The notes: generated by a model not told the origin, from the letters alone. 26,829 bases of DNA from Pontiellaceae bacterium (GCA_029934215.1 JAOZMR010000005.1:1-26829), one strand, 5' to 3'. Numbered from the stretch's first letter, positions 16,264 to 23,600 are shown. Numbers and translations: made by a program.

Positions 16264-16742
16264 TCTCGGTCCCCCATATAGCGAATAATACTGTATTCAG
16301 CGAGTGGATACGGATACTCTCCAACAACCGTACCCTCTTCAAAAACAGAAAACAAAACACTATTCTCTGGCGCCCAAACCTGTGCCGTTATCTCCCACCG
16401 CTCCACCACGCCCCCAGAATTAGTTCCGGGGATAACCCAAACATTAACCGTTCCATTCGTGGAGAAAACACTATTCTCTGGAGTCGAAAAGGTCAGGGAC
16501 GTTTTACTTGCTGGGGCTCCAAGGTTTGGAAGATTTTGATGATCTCCCACATTGAATTTCCCCCAAAGCGCATCAAAAGCAATGCCCTGCGCATCCAATT
16601 TTGCCCGAGAACGCATCAGCGTTTTGTGAGAATAGATCATCCCCTGGTAGAGCGTTGCTGCGGATGCAGCCACCAAAAGAATGGAGACCAAAACCTCTAC
16701 GAGCGTGAACCCTGACCGCTGTCTTTTCATAGTACTTTTCAT
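16260..16742 (-). CDS. GspI/PilV-like minor pseudopilin
   Basis: 160 aa from the ATG at 16742 (MKSTMKRQRSG), which has GAGG 6 bases upstream. The frame can be extended to 16781 but without a ribosome site. The leader RQRSG is followed by FTLVEVLVSILLVAASAATLYQG, a standard N-methylation helix with E at position 5. A globular domain of about 120 residues follows, rich in beta-strand residues. It is the first gene of the minus-strand pseudopilin set and overlaps the next one by 4 bases. Its place before a GspJ-like gene suggests the GspI/PilV role (inference). A one-mismatch TTCCAA palindrome is read as LPNLGA. Confidence 0.77.
   Translation of the reverse strand: MKSTMKRQRSGFTLVEVLVSILLVAASAATLYQGMIYSHKTLMRSRAKLDAQGIAFDALWGKFNVGDHQNLPNLGAPASKTSLTFSTPENSVFSTNGTVNVWVIPGTNSGGVVERWEITAQVWAPENSVLFSVFEEGTVVGEYPYPLAEYSIIRYMGDRE
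16517..16531. repeat. Near-match to the TTCCAA palindrome inside the GspI-like gene
   Basis: One mismatch: CTCCAA-GGT-TTGGAA on the plus strand. It is read in the gene as PNLG, the same reading frame as the FPMIGK/VPTLGK copies. Confidence 0.45.
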
Positions 16743-16828
16743 GATTAACCTCGTTGTAACATAAAAACTCATGAGCATCAATTTTTAATCCGTCTCTGGC
16801 GCCTTCAAATTTTCAGGATTGTGTTATA

Positions 16829-16841
16829 GCACATTTTGTGC
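16829..16841. promoter_or_regulatory. Candidate operator GCACA-TTT-TGTGC in a divergent intergenic region
   Basis: A perfect 5-base inverted repeat around TTT, in the 187-base gap 16743-16929 between the divergent pseudopilin operon and the plus-strand prepilin. On the minus strand it abuts TATAAC, a possible -10 box. No good -35 was found for either direction, so this is only a candidate. Confidence 0.3.
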
Positions 16842-16929
16842 CGTTATTTCTCGTGAAAGTTGGTCTAATATATGCTTCAATCTCACTACAGGCAGAAAAG
16901 CAGAATCAACACGAAAGGAAAGGGGTCAC

Positions 16930-17433
16930 ATGAGAAAAAACATAAACAGTAAAATAGCCGCATTTACTCTAGTTGAAACAGTACTCGTCGTTTCTCTCAT
17001 CGGGATTCTTGCGGCGGTATTGGTTCCATCCATTGCTCGCGGGATGCGCTATATAGAAAACCGAGCCGTCGCTCAAAAGTTTCATCAAGCGGTTTTAGCA
17101 TTTGAAGAATATCACGCAGACCACAACGCTTGGCCGGCAAACGCTTATCCAGGAAACATCCCCACAGAGATGGCCAACAACGGCGGCTACTACTTCAAAA
17201 CACATGGAATCGACTGGTGGGCGGACGACACCGGGATCGGCGGACTCTGGGACTGGGACTACTACTCATCCTTGGGTGCATACATTTCCATCCCAAGCCC
17301 AACAATATCCGACGAACAGCTCCTAGAATTAGATCGCATTTTAGATGATGGATCCTTAACGAACGGTGTTTTCCAGAAAGGCGTAAACCCTGGGTTTGCG
17401 AACGACTACAGCTTTATCGCCGATTTGTTTTAA
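16930..17433 (+). CDS. Prepilin-like protein (GspG/GspH-like) with Ala before the cleavage site
   Basis: 167 aa from the ATG at 16930 (MRKNINSKIA), with AAGGGG just upstream. The longer frame from 16819 has no ribosome site. The helix AFTLVETVLVVSLIGILAAVLVPSIARGM is a typical N-terminal methylation motif with E at +5, but the residue before F is Ala instead of the near-invariant Gly. It would be processed by prepilin peptidase only if Ala is tolerated. The rest resembles GspG-type folds with a conserved-looking AVLAFEEYHADHNAWPANAYPG stretch, seen in many PVC pseudopilins. It is transcribed divergently from the other pseudopilin genes and ends 93 bases before leuC. Confidence 0.8.
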   Translation: MRKNINSKIAAFTLVETVLVVSLIGILAAVLVPSIARGMRYIENRAVAQKFHQAVLAFEEYHADHNAWPANAYPGNIPTEMANNGGYYFKTHGIDWWADDTGIGGLWDWDYYSSLGAYISIPSPTISDEQLLELDRILDDGSLTNGVFQKGVNPGFANDYSFIADLF

Positions 17434-17488
17434 TACAACCGCTCCAACTAAAAAGATAAAACGCCAACATTTCCATTCGCTTTTTTTA

Positions 17489-17516
17489 TTGAAGGGGCGG
17501 GAGAAGAAACTATATC
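17489..17516 (+). promoter_or_regulatory. Candidate promoter of leuC giving a near-leaderless mRNA
   Basis: TTGAAG (17489-17494), 16 bases, then TATATC (17511-17516). Initiation about 7 bases downstream would start the transcript within a few bases of the leuC ATG at 17527. No Shine-Dalgarno sequence precedes that ATG, which fits a leaderless or very short leader. Confidence 0.4.
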
Positions 17517-17526
17517 CTCTGACGCT

Positions 17527-18927
17527 ATGAAAAAAACACTGTTTGATAAGATTTGGGATGCACACGTCGTGAAGGACCTTGGTGACGGCGAGGTGCTTTT
17601 ATATATTGACCGCCATTTAGTGCACGAGGTGACCAGCCCACAAGCCTTTGAAGGACTCCGCCTCGCTGACCGCACAGTCCGCTGCCCTGAACGTACGTTC
17701 GCGACGATGGATCATAATGTGCCGACGGATGAGAATCGGATGAGGATTACGGATCCAATCGCAAAGGCCCAAGTGGATGCGCTTTCGAAAAATGCAGAGG
17801 AAACGGGTATTCATCTATTTCCGTTGGGCGACGATCGTCAGGGCGTAATTCATATCATCGGTCCAGAGCAAGGGATTGTTCTGCCTGCAATGACGGTGGT
17901 TTGCGGCGATTCACACACCGCAACGCACGGCGCGTTTGGTTCAATCGCCTTCGGCATCGGAACCTCTGAAGTGGAACATGTGCTGGCAACGCAGACGCTA
18001 CGCCAAAAGAAACCGAAAAACTACAAAATCGAATTCACGGGAACTCTTCAGCCGAACGTCACGGCGAAAGATATGGTGTTGAAGCTGATCAGTATGATCG
18101 GTACAGCCGGCGGAACAGGCTGCGCGTTTGAATTCTGCGGCGAAGCAATTCGCTCCCTATCCATGGAAGGTCGTCTCACAATCTGCAACATGGCCATCGA
18201 AGCCGGAGCACGCGCAGGTTTGGTTGCTCCAGACCAGATTACGTTCGATTATGTCGCATCTGGCGACCGCGTTTTCGCCCCAAAAGGCGAGGCACTCGAA
18301 AACGCAATTGAAAGCTGGAAACAATTTTTCACGGACGACTGCGCACATTTCGATCACGAATTGACGATTGATGTAACAGATTTGGCTCCGCAAGTCACCT
18401 GGGGAACAAGCCCCGGAATGGGCGTAGACGTCACAGCAAAGGTTCCAGAACTCGACGCGGTAGCAGAATACGCGCCAGCCGATGTGCGTGTTGCACTCGA
18501 CTACATGGGGCTAGAATCTGGAATAAAGATGACCGACATCCAGATCGACACAGTTTTTGTAGGAAGTTGCACGAACGGTCGAATTGAAGACCTTCGCGAA
18601 GCCGCAGAATATATCAAAGGCAAAAAGGTCGCTAACGGCGTACGAATGCTAGTGGTTCCGGGATCTGAAGCCGTTCGTTATCAGGCAGAAGCGGAGCGGC
18701 TGGATCGCATCTTCTTCGAAGCCGGCGCAGAGTGGCGCTACGCGGGTTGCAGCATGTGTTTGGCGATGAATGCCGACAAACTGGCGGATAAAGAGCGTTG
18801 CGCATCAACATCGAACCGCAACTTCGAGGGACGGCAAGGGCGAGGCGGACGTACGCATCTGGTCAGCCCAAAAATGGCGGCAGCGGCGGCGGTTGCCGGT
18901 CACTTTGTAGACATCAGAACTGTTTGA
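17527..18927 (+). CDS. leuC: 3-isopropylmalate dehydratase large subunit
   Basis: This is the large subunit of isopropylmalate isomerase, which converts 2-isopropylmalate to 3-isopropylmalate in leucine synthesis as a LeuC-LeuD heterodimer with a [4Fe-4S] cluster. At 466 aa it matches the bacterial LeuC length. Cluster cysteines are C348 in VGSCTNGR and C408/C411 in AGCSMCLAMN. The active-site motif GDSHTATHGAFG and the NRNFEGRQG end motif are present. leuD follows after 9 bases. No Shine-Dalgarno site is visible before the ATG. leuA and leuB are not in the window. Confidence 0.97.
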   Translation: MKKTLFDKIWDAHVVKDLGDGEVLLYIDRHLVHEVTSPQAFEGLRLADRTVRCPERTFATMDHNVPTDENRMRITDPIAKAQVDALSKNAEETGIHLFPLGDDRQGVIHIIGPEQGIVLPAMTVVCGDSHTATHGAFGSIAFGIGTSEVEHVLATQTLRQKKPKNYKIEFTGTLQPNVTAKDMVLKLISMIGTAGGTGCAFEFCGEAIRSLSMEGRLTICNMAIEAGARAGLVAPDQITFDYVASGDRVFAPKGEALENAIESWKQFFTDDCAHFDHELTIDVTDLAPQVTWGTSPGMGVDVTAKVPELDAVAEYAPADVRVALDYMGLESGIKMTDIQIDTVFVGSCTNGRIEDLREAAEYIKGKKVANGVRMLVVPGSEAVRYQAEAERLDRIFFEAGAEWRYAGCSMCLAMNADKLADKERCASTSNRNFEGRQGRGGRTHLVSPKMAAAAAVAGHFVDIRTV

Positions 18928-18936
18928 GGAAAAATC

Positions 18937-19551
18937 ATGGAAAAATTTGTAACATTTACAGGAATCGTCGCAGGCGTGGATCGCGCGAACATCGATACGG
19001 ATGCGCTGATTCCTAAAGAACATCTGAAGTCTATCAAACGCACCGGCTTCGGCTCCGCGCTCTTTTCGGACTGGCGCTACAACGACGACGGTTCGAACAA
19101 TCTAGCGTTTGTACTGAACAAACCAGAAACCAAAGCCGCAGAGATTTTGATCACACGCAACAACTGTGGTTGCGGATCGAGTCGTGAGCACGCGGTCTGG
19201 GCGGTCGTACAGTACGGTTTTAAAGCAATCATTGCGCCGCGTCAGGATGATCAGCCCGCCTTTGCCGACATCTTCAACAACAATTGCTCAAAAAACGGTC
19301 TGCTCACAATCGAACTCTCAGACGAACAAGTCGATGAAATCTTCCAAACCTTGGAAAAAGAGCCAGGCGCGAAAGCGACGGTCGATCTGGAAAACCAGAA
19401 CGTGACGCTACACGCATCGTCCGGCGAGCAGGTCTATGTCTTTGACGCGAATCCAGCGGTGCGAGAAAAGCTTTTGAACGGCTTGGACGATATTGCGTTG
19501 ACCCTTCAATACGAGTCGGATATCGCCGTGTATGAGGCAAAACAGGCGTGA
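18937..19551 (+). CDS. leuD: 3-isopropylmalate dehydratase small subunit
   Basis: 204 aa, the swivel-domain partner of LeuC. It has NIDTDALIPKEHLK near the start, NNCGCGSSREHAVWA (substrate-binding loop), and the DIFNNNCSKNGLL motif. GAGG lies 7 bases before the ATG. Between IIAP and FADIF there are extra residues (RQDDQPA) relative to the E. coli protein as I remember it, a small loop insertion. The exact TTCCAA palindrome at 19342 is read as FQTLEK in a segment that aligns with E. coli LeuD without a gap. The stop overlaps a GTG that opens a downstream 55-codon frame. Confidence 0.96.
   Translation: MEKFVTFTGIVAGVDRANIDTDALIPKEHLKSIKRTGFGSALFSDWRYNDDGSNNLAFVLNKPETKAAEILITRNNCGCGSSREHAVWAVVQYGFKAIIAPRQDDQPAFADIFNNNCSKNGLLTIELSDEQVDEIFQTLEKEPGAKATVDLENQNVTLHASSGEQVYVFDANPAVREKLLNGLDDIALTLQYESDIAVYEAKQA
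19342..19356. repeat. TTCCAA-ACC-TTGGAA palindrome (exact) inside leuD
   Basis: An exact copy, read in frame as FQTLE. Confidence 0.85.
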
Positions 19552-19715
19552 AAAGTTACTACCTAGATTTATCAAAAATCTGTTTCGGGGTTGGGTTTTA
19601 CGGATGTGTGTCTAGGATCGAGAATCCTGTGCTCGCTGTTTTCTTGGCAATATCAAGCTTGGTAATGGTTTTTGTATTTGTATGTATGGCTCAAAAAGAA
19701 GGAGAGGGAAAATGA
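19548..19715 (+). CDS. 55-aa single-pass membrane protein, unknown
   Basis: A GTG overlapping the leuD stop (GTGA) opens a 55-codon frame, with GAGG 10 bases upstream inside leuD. It ends in an ATGA overlap with the next small frame. The protein starts VKSYYLDLSKICFGVG, has one hydrophobic helix NPVLAVFLAISSLVMVFVFV, and ends in a short charged tail AQKEGEGK. Three cysteines are present. The seamless chain of 4-base overlaps on both sides is the main evidence that it is real. I do not recognise the family. It could be a small accessory subunit for the permease two genes downstream. Confidence 0.5.
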   Translation: MKSYYLDLSKICFGVGFYGCVSRIENPVLAVFLAISSLVMVFVFVCMAQKEGEGK

Positions 19716-19828
19716 TAGAAGGACTTGGCGCATTTATACTTTTATGGGGAATGATCATTTGGGGGCTATGGACAATGCATCAGCAAAAAAAACATAACTC
19801 GAAGAATCAGCAAAACTCGCAATCATGA
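19712..19828 (+). CDS. 38-aa single-pass membrane protein, unknown
   Basis: Starts at an ATG that overlaps the previous stop (ATGA), with a good GGAG 7 bases upstream, and ends in an ATGA overlap with the AI-2E-family gene. The sequence has a hydrophobic Trp-rich helix (GAFILLWGMIIWGLWTM) and a hydrophilic, Gln/Asn/Lys-rich tail that would face the cytoplasm. Its shape is like the small single-helix subunits of oxidases and transporters, but no family is recognised. Translation of the downstream permease, which has no ribosome site of its own, may depend on it. Confidence 0.55.
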   Translation: MIEGLGAFILLWGMIIWGLWTMHQQKKHNSKNQQNSQS

Positions 19829-20856
19829 ACGATAACCGTTATATGATTCCGTTTCTCGCGATCATCGCGTTGATTCTCGTCGGCGCTGTTTTAAAGCAAG
19901 CGCAGGTTGTTGTGGTTCCATTGATCATTGCGTGGCTTCTTTCATACATGCTCGCTCCAGTGATCAATTTCATGGCTCGTCGCCGGATTCCGCCTGGGCT
20001 CTCCGTTTTTTTGACGCTTTTTCTTCTTCTAACCGCATGCTACCTCGCCGGCATTTTCATCTACGCCAGAGCCACTGGATTCATTGAGGTATATCCAAAA
20101 TATGTGGATCGCCTCACTGAAATCGGTACCGATTTGATGGCGCGCTTTAAACTGCCCGAGAACTCGCTGGATGGCATCAACTGGCCGCAAGAAGTCGGGA
20201 AGAGATTGGTTACCGTAACCGGATCGTTTGTCGGCTTTTTGAGCAACTTGCTGATGGTCTTCTTTTTTCTCGTTTTCATGCTGATTGGCAAACCATACGC
20301 CCAGCGGAAAATCCAGCACGCATTCCCCAAACACCAATCGAAACGAATCACAGAGGTAACCCAATCGATCACGGGGCAAATCAGTCGCTATCTTTCAATC
20401 AAAATGATGATTAGTGCAGTGACTGGTTTTTTAGTCTGGGCACTACTTGCCGCAACAGGTGTAGATTTTCCAGTAACCTGGGCGGTGTTGGCATTTCTTC
20501 TTAATTTTATTCCAATGGTTGGATCCATCGTCGCAACCATACCGCCGGTTCTTATTGCCTTTGTGGAATGCTATCCAAACGGATGGGCTGCCGGTGGAAT
20601 TCTCATCGGCTTGCTTTTAATCCAGCAAATAATGGGAAGCTTTTTGGAGCCGAAATTAACGGGCGAAAGCCTGAATTTGAGCCCTGTAGTCATTTTGCTT
20701 TCCCTTATTTTCTGGGGATGGCTCTGGGGCATTATTGGTGCACTGCTATCCGTTCCGATTGCAGTGGCTATAAAAATTGTATGTGAAAACTTTGAAGCCC
20801 TAAAACCGATAAGCATCTTAATGGGCGCTGGAAAAAGCTGCCCAAAAGAGGCATAA
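19825..20856 (+). CDS. AI-2E family (PerM/YdiK-like) membrane permease
   Basis: 343 aa with the architecture of the AI-2E/PerM family: two N-terminal helices, a soluble helical section (about 85-135) and five to six further helices. The C-terminal signature is clear: EPKLTGESLNLSPVVILLSL followed by FWGWLWGIIGALLSVPI. Members are proposed exporters of small molecules or Na+/H+ antiporters; the substrate here is unknown. Its ATG overlaps the 38-aa frame upstream, suggesting translational coupling. The IPMVGS motif mid-protein is normal for the family and accounts for a near-match to the TTCCAA palindrome. Confidence 0.88.
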   Translation: MNDNRYMIPFLAIIALILVGAVLKQAQVVVVPLIIAWLLSYMLAPVINFMARRRIPPGLSVFLTLFLLLTACYLAGIFIYARATGFIEVYPKYVDRLTEIGTDLMARFKLPENSLDGINWPQEVGKRLVTVTGSFVGFLSNLLMVFFFLVFMLIGKPYAQRKIQHAFPKHQSKRITEVTQSITGQISRYLSIKMMISAVTGFLVWALLAATGVDFPVTWAVLAFLLNFIPMVGSIVATIPPVLIAFVECYPNGWAAGGILIGLLLIQQIMGSFLEPKLTGESLNLSPVVILLSLIFWGWLWGIIGALLSVPIAVAIKIVCENFEALKPISILMGAGKSCPKEA

Positions 20857-20886
20857 AGGAAGCCTCATTCTCTTCCATAGAGACTT

Positions 20887-20901
20887 TTCCAATCCTCGGA
20901 A
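20887..20901. repeat. Variant TTCCAA palindrome upstream of mraY
   Basis: TTCCAA-TCC-TCGGAA, the same 15-mer as the copy at 624-638 read on the other strand. It ends 29 bases before the mraY ATG. Confidence 0.6.
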
Positions 20902-20930
20902 ACAACCCCAAAACGAATCGAAAGTATTTT

Positions 20931-22061
20931 ATGTTATATTGGCTCCAAGAATTTAGTGATGTTTTTTCTCCGTTTTGGATATTTCGTTATATCACGTTCC
21001 GCACCGTAATGGCGGCCGGAACCGCTTTTCTTCTTAGCCTTTTCATGGGGTCTTGGCTGATCGAAAAGTTGCGTGCGATCAAGTTTGGGGAGACGTGTGA
21101 GGATGAACGTGTCGCAGAGTTAAACCGCTCCGCAAAAGTCGGTACGCCAACAATGGGCGGCTTGTTGATTCTTTTCACGACGATTACCGCGACTCTGCTC
21201 TGGGCTATTCCTGGTAATTTCTATGTTTCATGCGCGGTCACCACCTTCGCTTTTATGGGATTTATCGGCTTTGTCGATGACTATCTAAAAATCCGTCGCT
21301 CTAAGGGTCTGTCTCCAAAGGTCAAGCTCCTGGGGCAAGTCGGCTGGACACTTGTTCTCCTTTTTGCGCTTTGCTCTAATGATGAAACGTCTCTGCGTGC
21401 GCAACAATTGATGGTGCCGTTTCTTAAGGATCCTGTGATTGGATCAATGGGGTTTATTGGTACGTTCATTTTTCTAGTGCTTGTTTTGGTTGGTTCTTCC
21501 AATGCCGTAAATTTAACCGACGGGCTTGACGGGCTGGCGATTGGTTGTTCTAACTCGGCGGTCGCCGCGTATCTGGTGATGGCTTATGTAGCGGGTCATT
21601 TTTATTTTGCGAATTATTTGCAGATTCCGTTTGTGAAGGGGGGCGGTGAGTTAGCGGTTTTTTGCGGTGCAATGCTCGGCTCGGGGCTTGGCTTCCTCTG
21701 GTTCAACTGCCATCCAGCGCGTGTGTTTATGGGCGATACAGGAAGCCTCGCGATTGGAGGCGGCATTGCGGTTGTCGCCATCCTGATCAAGCAGGAACTT
21801 GTGCTGATCATTGTTGGCGGCGTTTTTGTCATTGAGGCGTTGAGTGTTCTTTTGCAGCAGGGTTGGTTTAAGTATACACGGAAAAGGTACGGCGAGGGAC
21901 GACGCATCTTCCGTTGCGCCCCGCTTCATCATCATTTCGAATATCGAGCTAAAGAAACAGATCAGTCGGTCGACGCCTACGAAAATCGTATCACCATCCG
22001 CTTCTGGATTTTTGCCATCATCTTCGCACTCCTTGGAATCGCAACACTGAAAATCCGCTAA
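20931..22061 (+). CDS. mraY: Phospho-N-acetylmuramoyl-pentapeptide transferase
   Basis: An integral membrane enzyme that transfers phospho-MurNAc-pentapeptide from UDP to undecaprenyl phosphate, giving lipid I. At 376 aa with about ten membrane helices it matches the family. Motifs: KVGTPTMGG, DDYLK with D116/D117, NLTDGLDGLA with D197 and D200, FMGDTGSLA with D269, and the C-terminal APLHHHFE histidine cluster. It usually sits in the dcw cluster between murF and murD; here neighbours are a permease and an unknown gene. I saw no second cell-wall gene in the window. The ATG has only a weak upstream purine stretch. Confidence 0.96.
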   Translation: MLYWLQEFSDVFSPFWIFRYITFRTVMAAGTAFLLSLFMGSWLIEKLRAIKFGETCEDERVAELNRSAKVGTPTMGGLLILFTTITATLLWAIPGNFYVSCAVTTFAFMGFIGFVDDYLKIRRSKGLSPKVKLLGQVGWTLVLLFALCSNDETSLRAQQLMVPFLKDPVIGSMGFIGTFIFLVLVLVGSSNAVNLTDGLDGLAIGCSNSAVAAYLVMAYVAGHFYFANYLQIPFVKGGGELAVFCGAMLGSGLGFLWFNCHPARVFMGDTGSLAIGGGIAVVAILIKQELVLIIVGGVFVIEALSVLLQQGWFKYTRKRYGEGRRIFRCAPLHHHFEYRAKETDQSVDAYENRITIRFWIFAIIFALLGIATLKIR

Positions 22062-22137
22062 AACACCTTCGCCGATGAACGAAACCTTACCTCTAAGGAA
22101 TACCGAGTGAACGAATTTTTTAGATCATTTCTCTCTT

Positions 22138-22169
22138 TTTACTTTTCCAAACGTTGGAAAGCGTATACT
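22138..22169 (+). promoter_or_regulatory. Candidate promoter upstream of the Arg-rich 466-aa gene, containing a TTCCAA palindrome
   Basis: TATACT (22164-22169) is a good -10 box 30 bases before the ATG at 22200. The only -35-like sequence is TTTACT (22138-22143) at a long 20-base spacing. The exact palindrome at 22145-22159 fills the space between them, so a protein bound there would affect polymerase. Spacing is poor, so confidence is modest. Confidence 0.35.
22145..22159. repeat. TTCCAA-ACG-TTGGAA palindrome (exact) in a promoter region
   Basis: An exact intergenic copy, 4 bases before a TATACT box and 40 bases before the next ATG. Confidence 0.85.
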
Positions 22170-22199
22170 ACTTGAGTCTTCAAATTAAAAGGTACCACG

Positions 22200-23600
22200 A
22201 TGTCCGAAAAAACAACTGCTTCAAACGAATCGACTCAGCTGGGCGAGGATTTCCTCCTCGATCTAAATTTTGTCCCCCAGTGGGCAAAAAAAGAACCCGC
22301 TACAAACCATTATGCGTCGGACTCTCGTTCCGAACGACGGGACCCACGCGAGCACCGAGGTGGCTCGCAGCGTTCCGGCGAGCGCCGTCCTCCGCGTGGA
22401 CGTTCTGACGACCGAAAACCCCCGCAGCGAAGAGAACGCCCCTCGTTCCGGCAAGAAACCCAAGAAGAACCTCGGCGCGAATATACGCCACGCCCAGAGC
22501 GTCCGCAGCGCATAGAACGTATGGAACTTCCGTTACGCATTAAATTTATGCCAGAACAGGAACGCCTCGCATCGATGGTGCGGCAGATTCACCACACAAA
22601 ACGTGCCTATCCGCTGATGGATTTGGCTCACATCTTTTTGTCCGACCCTCGTGGGCACTCCGTGAAGCTAGAAGTGAATCCCGAAACCGACTTTAAGCTC
22701 TATCAAGGGAAACGCTCAAAAATGGTAGCAACCAATCGCGAGGCTCTTTTGCGCCAGCTTGTGGACAGCCACATGGACGACTTTTTTGCCAAAGAAGAGT
22801 TAGACGTGGATGCGCCGAAAGGAGTTTTTCCAATGATTGGAAAAATCGACGACATTCTGATTGGGCCCACCAACCACCACAGCTACTCGGGGCGTCTAAC
22901 AGAAGTATATCGAGCGCGTTACTCAACCATCCCCTTCGAACAATTCAAACAACGGGTCGTTTCTGTTCGTGACGAAGAACTGGTTGAACGGTGGAAAGAA
23001 GAGTCATCCCACAAAACATCGTATCGACTCATCGGAAAACCGGACGGTCAGGAATTCACCTTAGTTCAAGCCGAGGATTACGTCCGCACACATCTTGCGG
23101 ATGCCGAAATCGATGAAGTGACTCGTGCGATCCTTCCCTCGACTCTGGCTCGAAAAATCACAGATCCAAACCTGATTCGCATGATTCGTGAAACATGGCA
23201 GAAAGAAAGCCGCTTCCCAATATCGCTCTCATTTGCGCTACGTGCAGCATTTCGCCACTTGCACTTGCAAACCTTCAAAGCAGGTAAAAACATCAACTTC
23301 GTTACTTCGGTTAAACCTTCCCCTATTGCGCCGGAAAATGCGGTCGAAAACATTCGCGATATTCTGGAATTTTTGACGGACCATCCAGGCTCCACTCGTC
23401 AGCAACTCGTTGAAGGATTGCTCGATGGCAATACAGACGACACCGAAAAAGTTCATGAAATCCAGAAACCAATCCTTTGGCTGGTGGATCGTGGTCATCT
23501 AATCGAATTTTTTAATGGTACCCTCTCTGTACCATCGCTACCTCCTCGCCGCAAAAAAAGAGGTCCCAAGCGTTCAGAAAAAGTTTCGACAGAATCATAA
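22200..23600 (+). CDS. 466-aa protein with Arg-rich disordered N-terminus and basic C-terminus, unknown
   Basis: No family recognised. Residues 1-40 are acidic and include DFLLDLNFVPQWAKK. Residues about 40-106 are a low-complexity Arg/Pro/Glu/Ser stretch (RRPPRGRSDDRKPPQRRERP) of the kind seen in RNA- or nucleic-acid-binding tails. From M108 the sequence is ordered. The part near 375-450 (IRDILEFLTDHPGSTRQQLVEGLL then QKPILWLVDRGHLIEFFNGTLSV) has the helix-helix-strand-wing pattern of a winged-helix domain. The C-terminal tail is very basic (PRRKKRGPKR). A nucleic-acid-binding role is a reasonable inference but nothing more. No catalytic motif is visible. An exact palindrome is read as F210-PMIG-K215. 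GGTACC before the ATG is not a good Shine-Dalgarno. Confidence 0.8.
   Translation: MSEKTTASNESTQLGEDFLLDLNFVPQWAKKEPATNHYASDSRSERRDPREHRGGSQRSGERRPPRGRSDDRKPPQRRERPSFRQETQEEPRREYTPRPERPQRIERMELPLRIKFMPEQERLASMVRQIHHTKRAYPLMDLAHIFLSDPRGHSVKLEVNPETDFKLYQGKRSKMVATNREALLRQLVDSHMDDFFAKEELDVDAPKGVFPMIGKIDDILIGPTNHHSYSGRLTEVYRARYSTIPFEQFKQRVVSVRDEELVERWKEESSHKTSYRLIGKPDGQEFTLVQAEDYVRTHLADAEIDEVTRAILPSTLARKITDPNLIRMIRETWQKESRFPISLSFALRAAFRHLHLQTFKAGKNINFVTSVKPSPIAPENAVENIRDILEFLTDHPGSTRQQLVEGLLDGNTDDTEKVHEIQKPILWLVDRGHLIEFFNGTLSVPSLPPRRKKRGPKRSEKVSTES
22828..22842. repeat. TTCCAA-TGA-TTGGAA palindrome (exact) inside the 466-aa gene
   Basis: An exact copy with extended arms (TTTTTCCAA/TTGGAAAAA), read as FPMIGK. 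Confidence 0.85.

Noticed and set aside
20510..20524. One-mismatch TTCCAA palindrome inside the AI-2E-family gene
   Set aside because: It encodes IPMVGS, a motif conserved in this protein family, so the match is explained by the protein sequence.
22075..22182. Two tiny frames (11 and 22 codons) between mraY and the 466-aa gene
   Set aside because: No ribosome site, no recognisable helix, and the second runs across the palindrome and promoter region.
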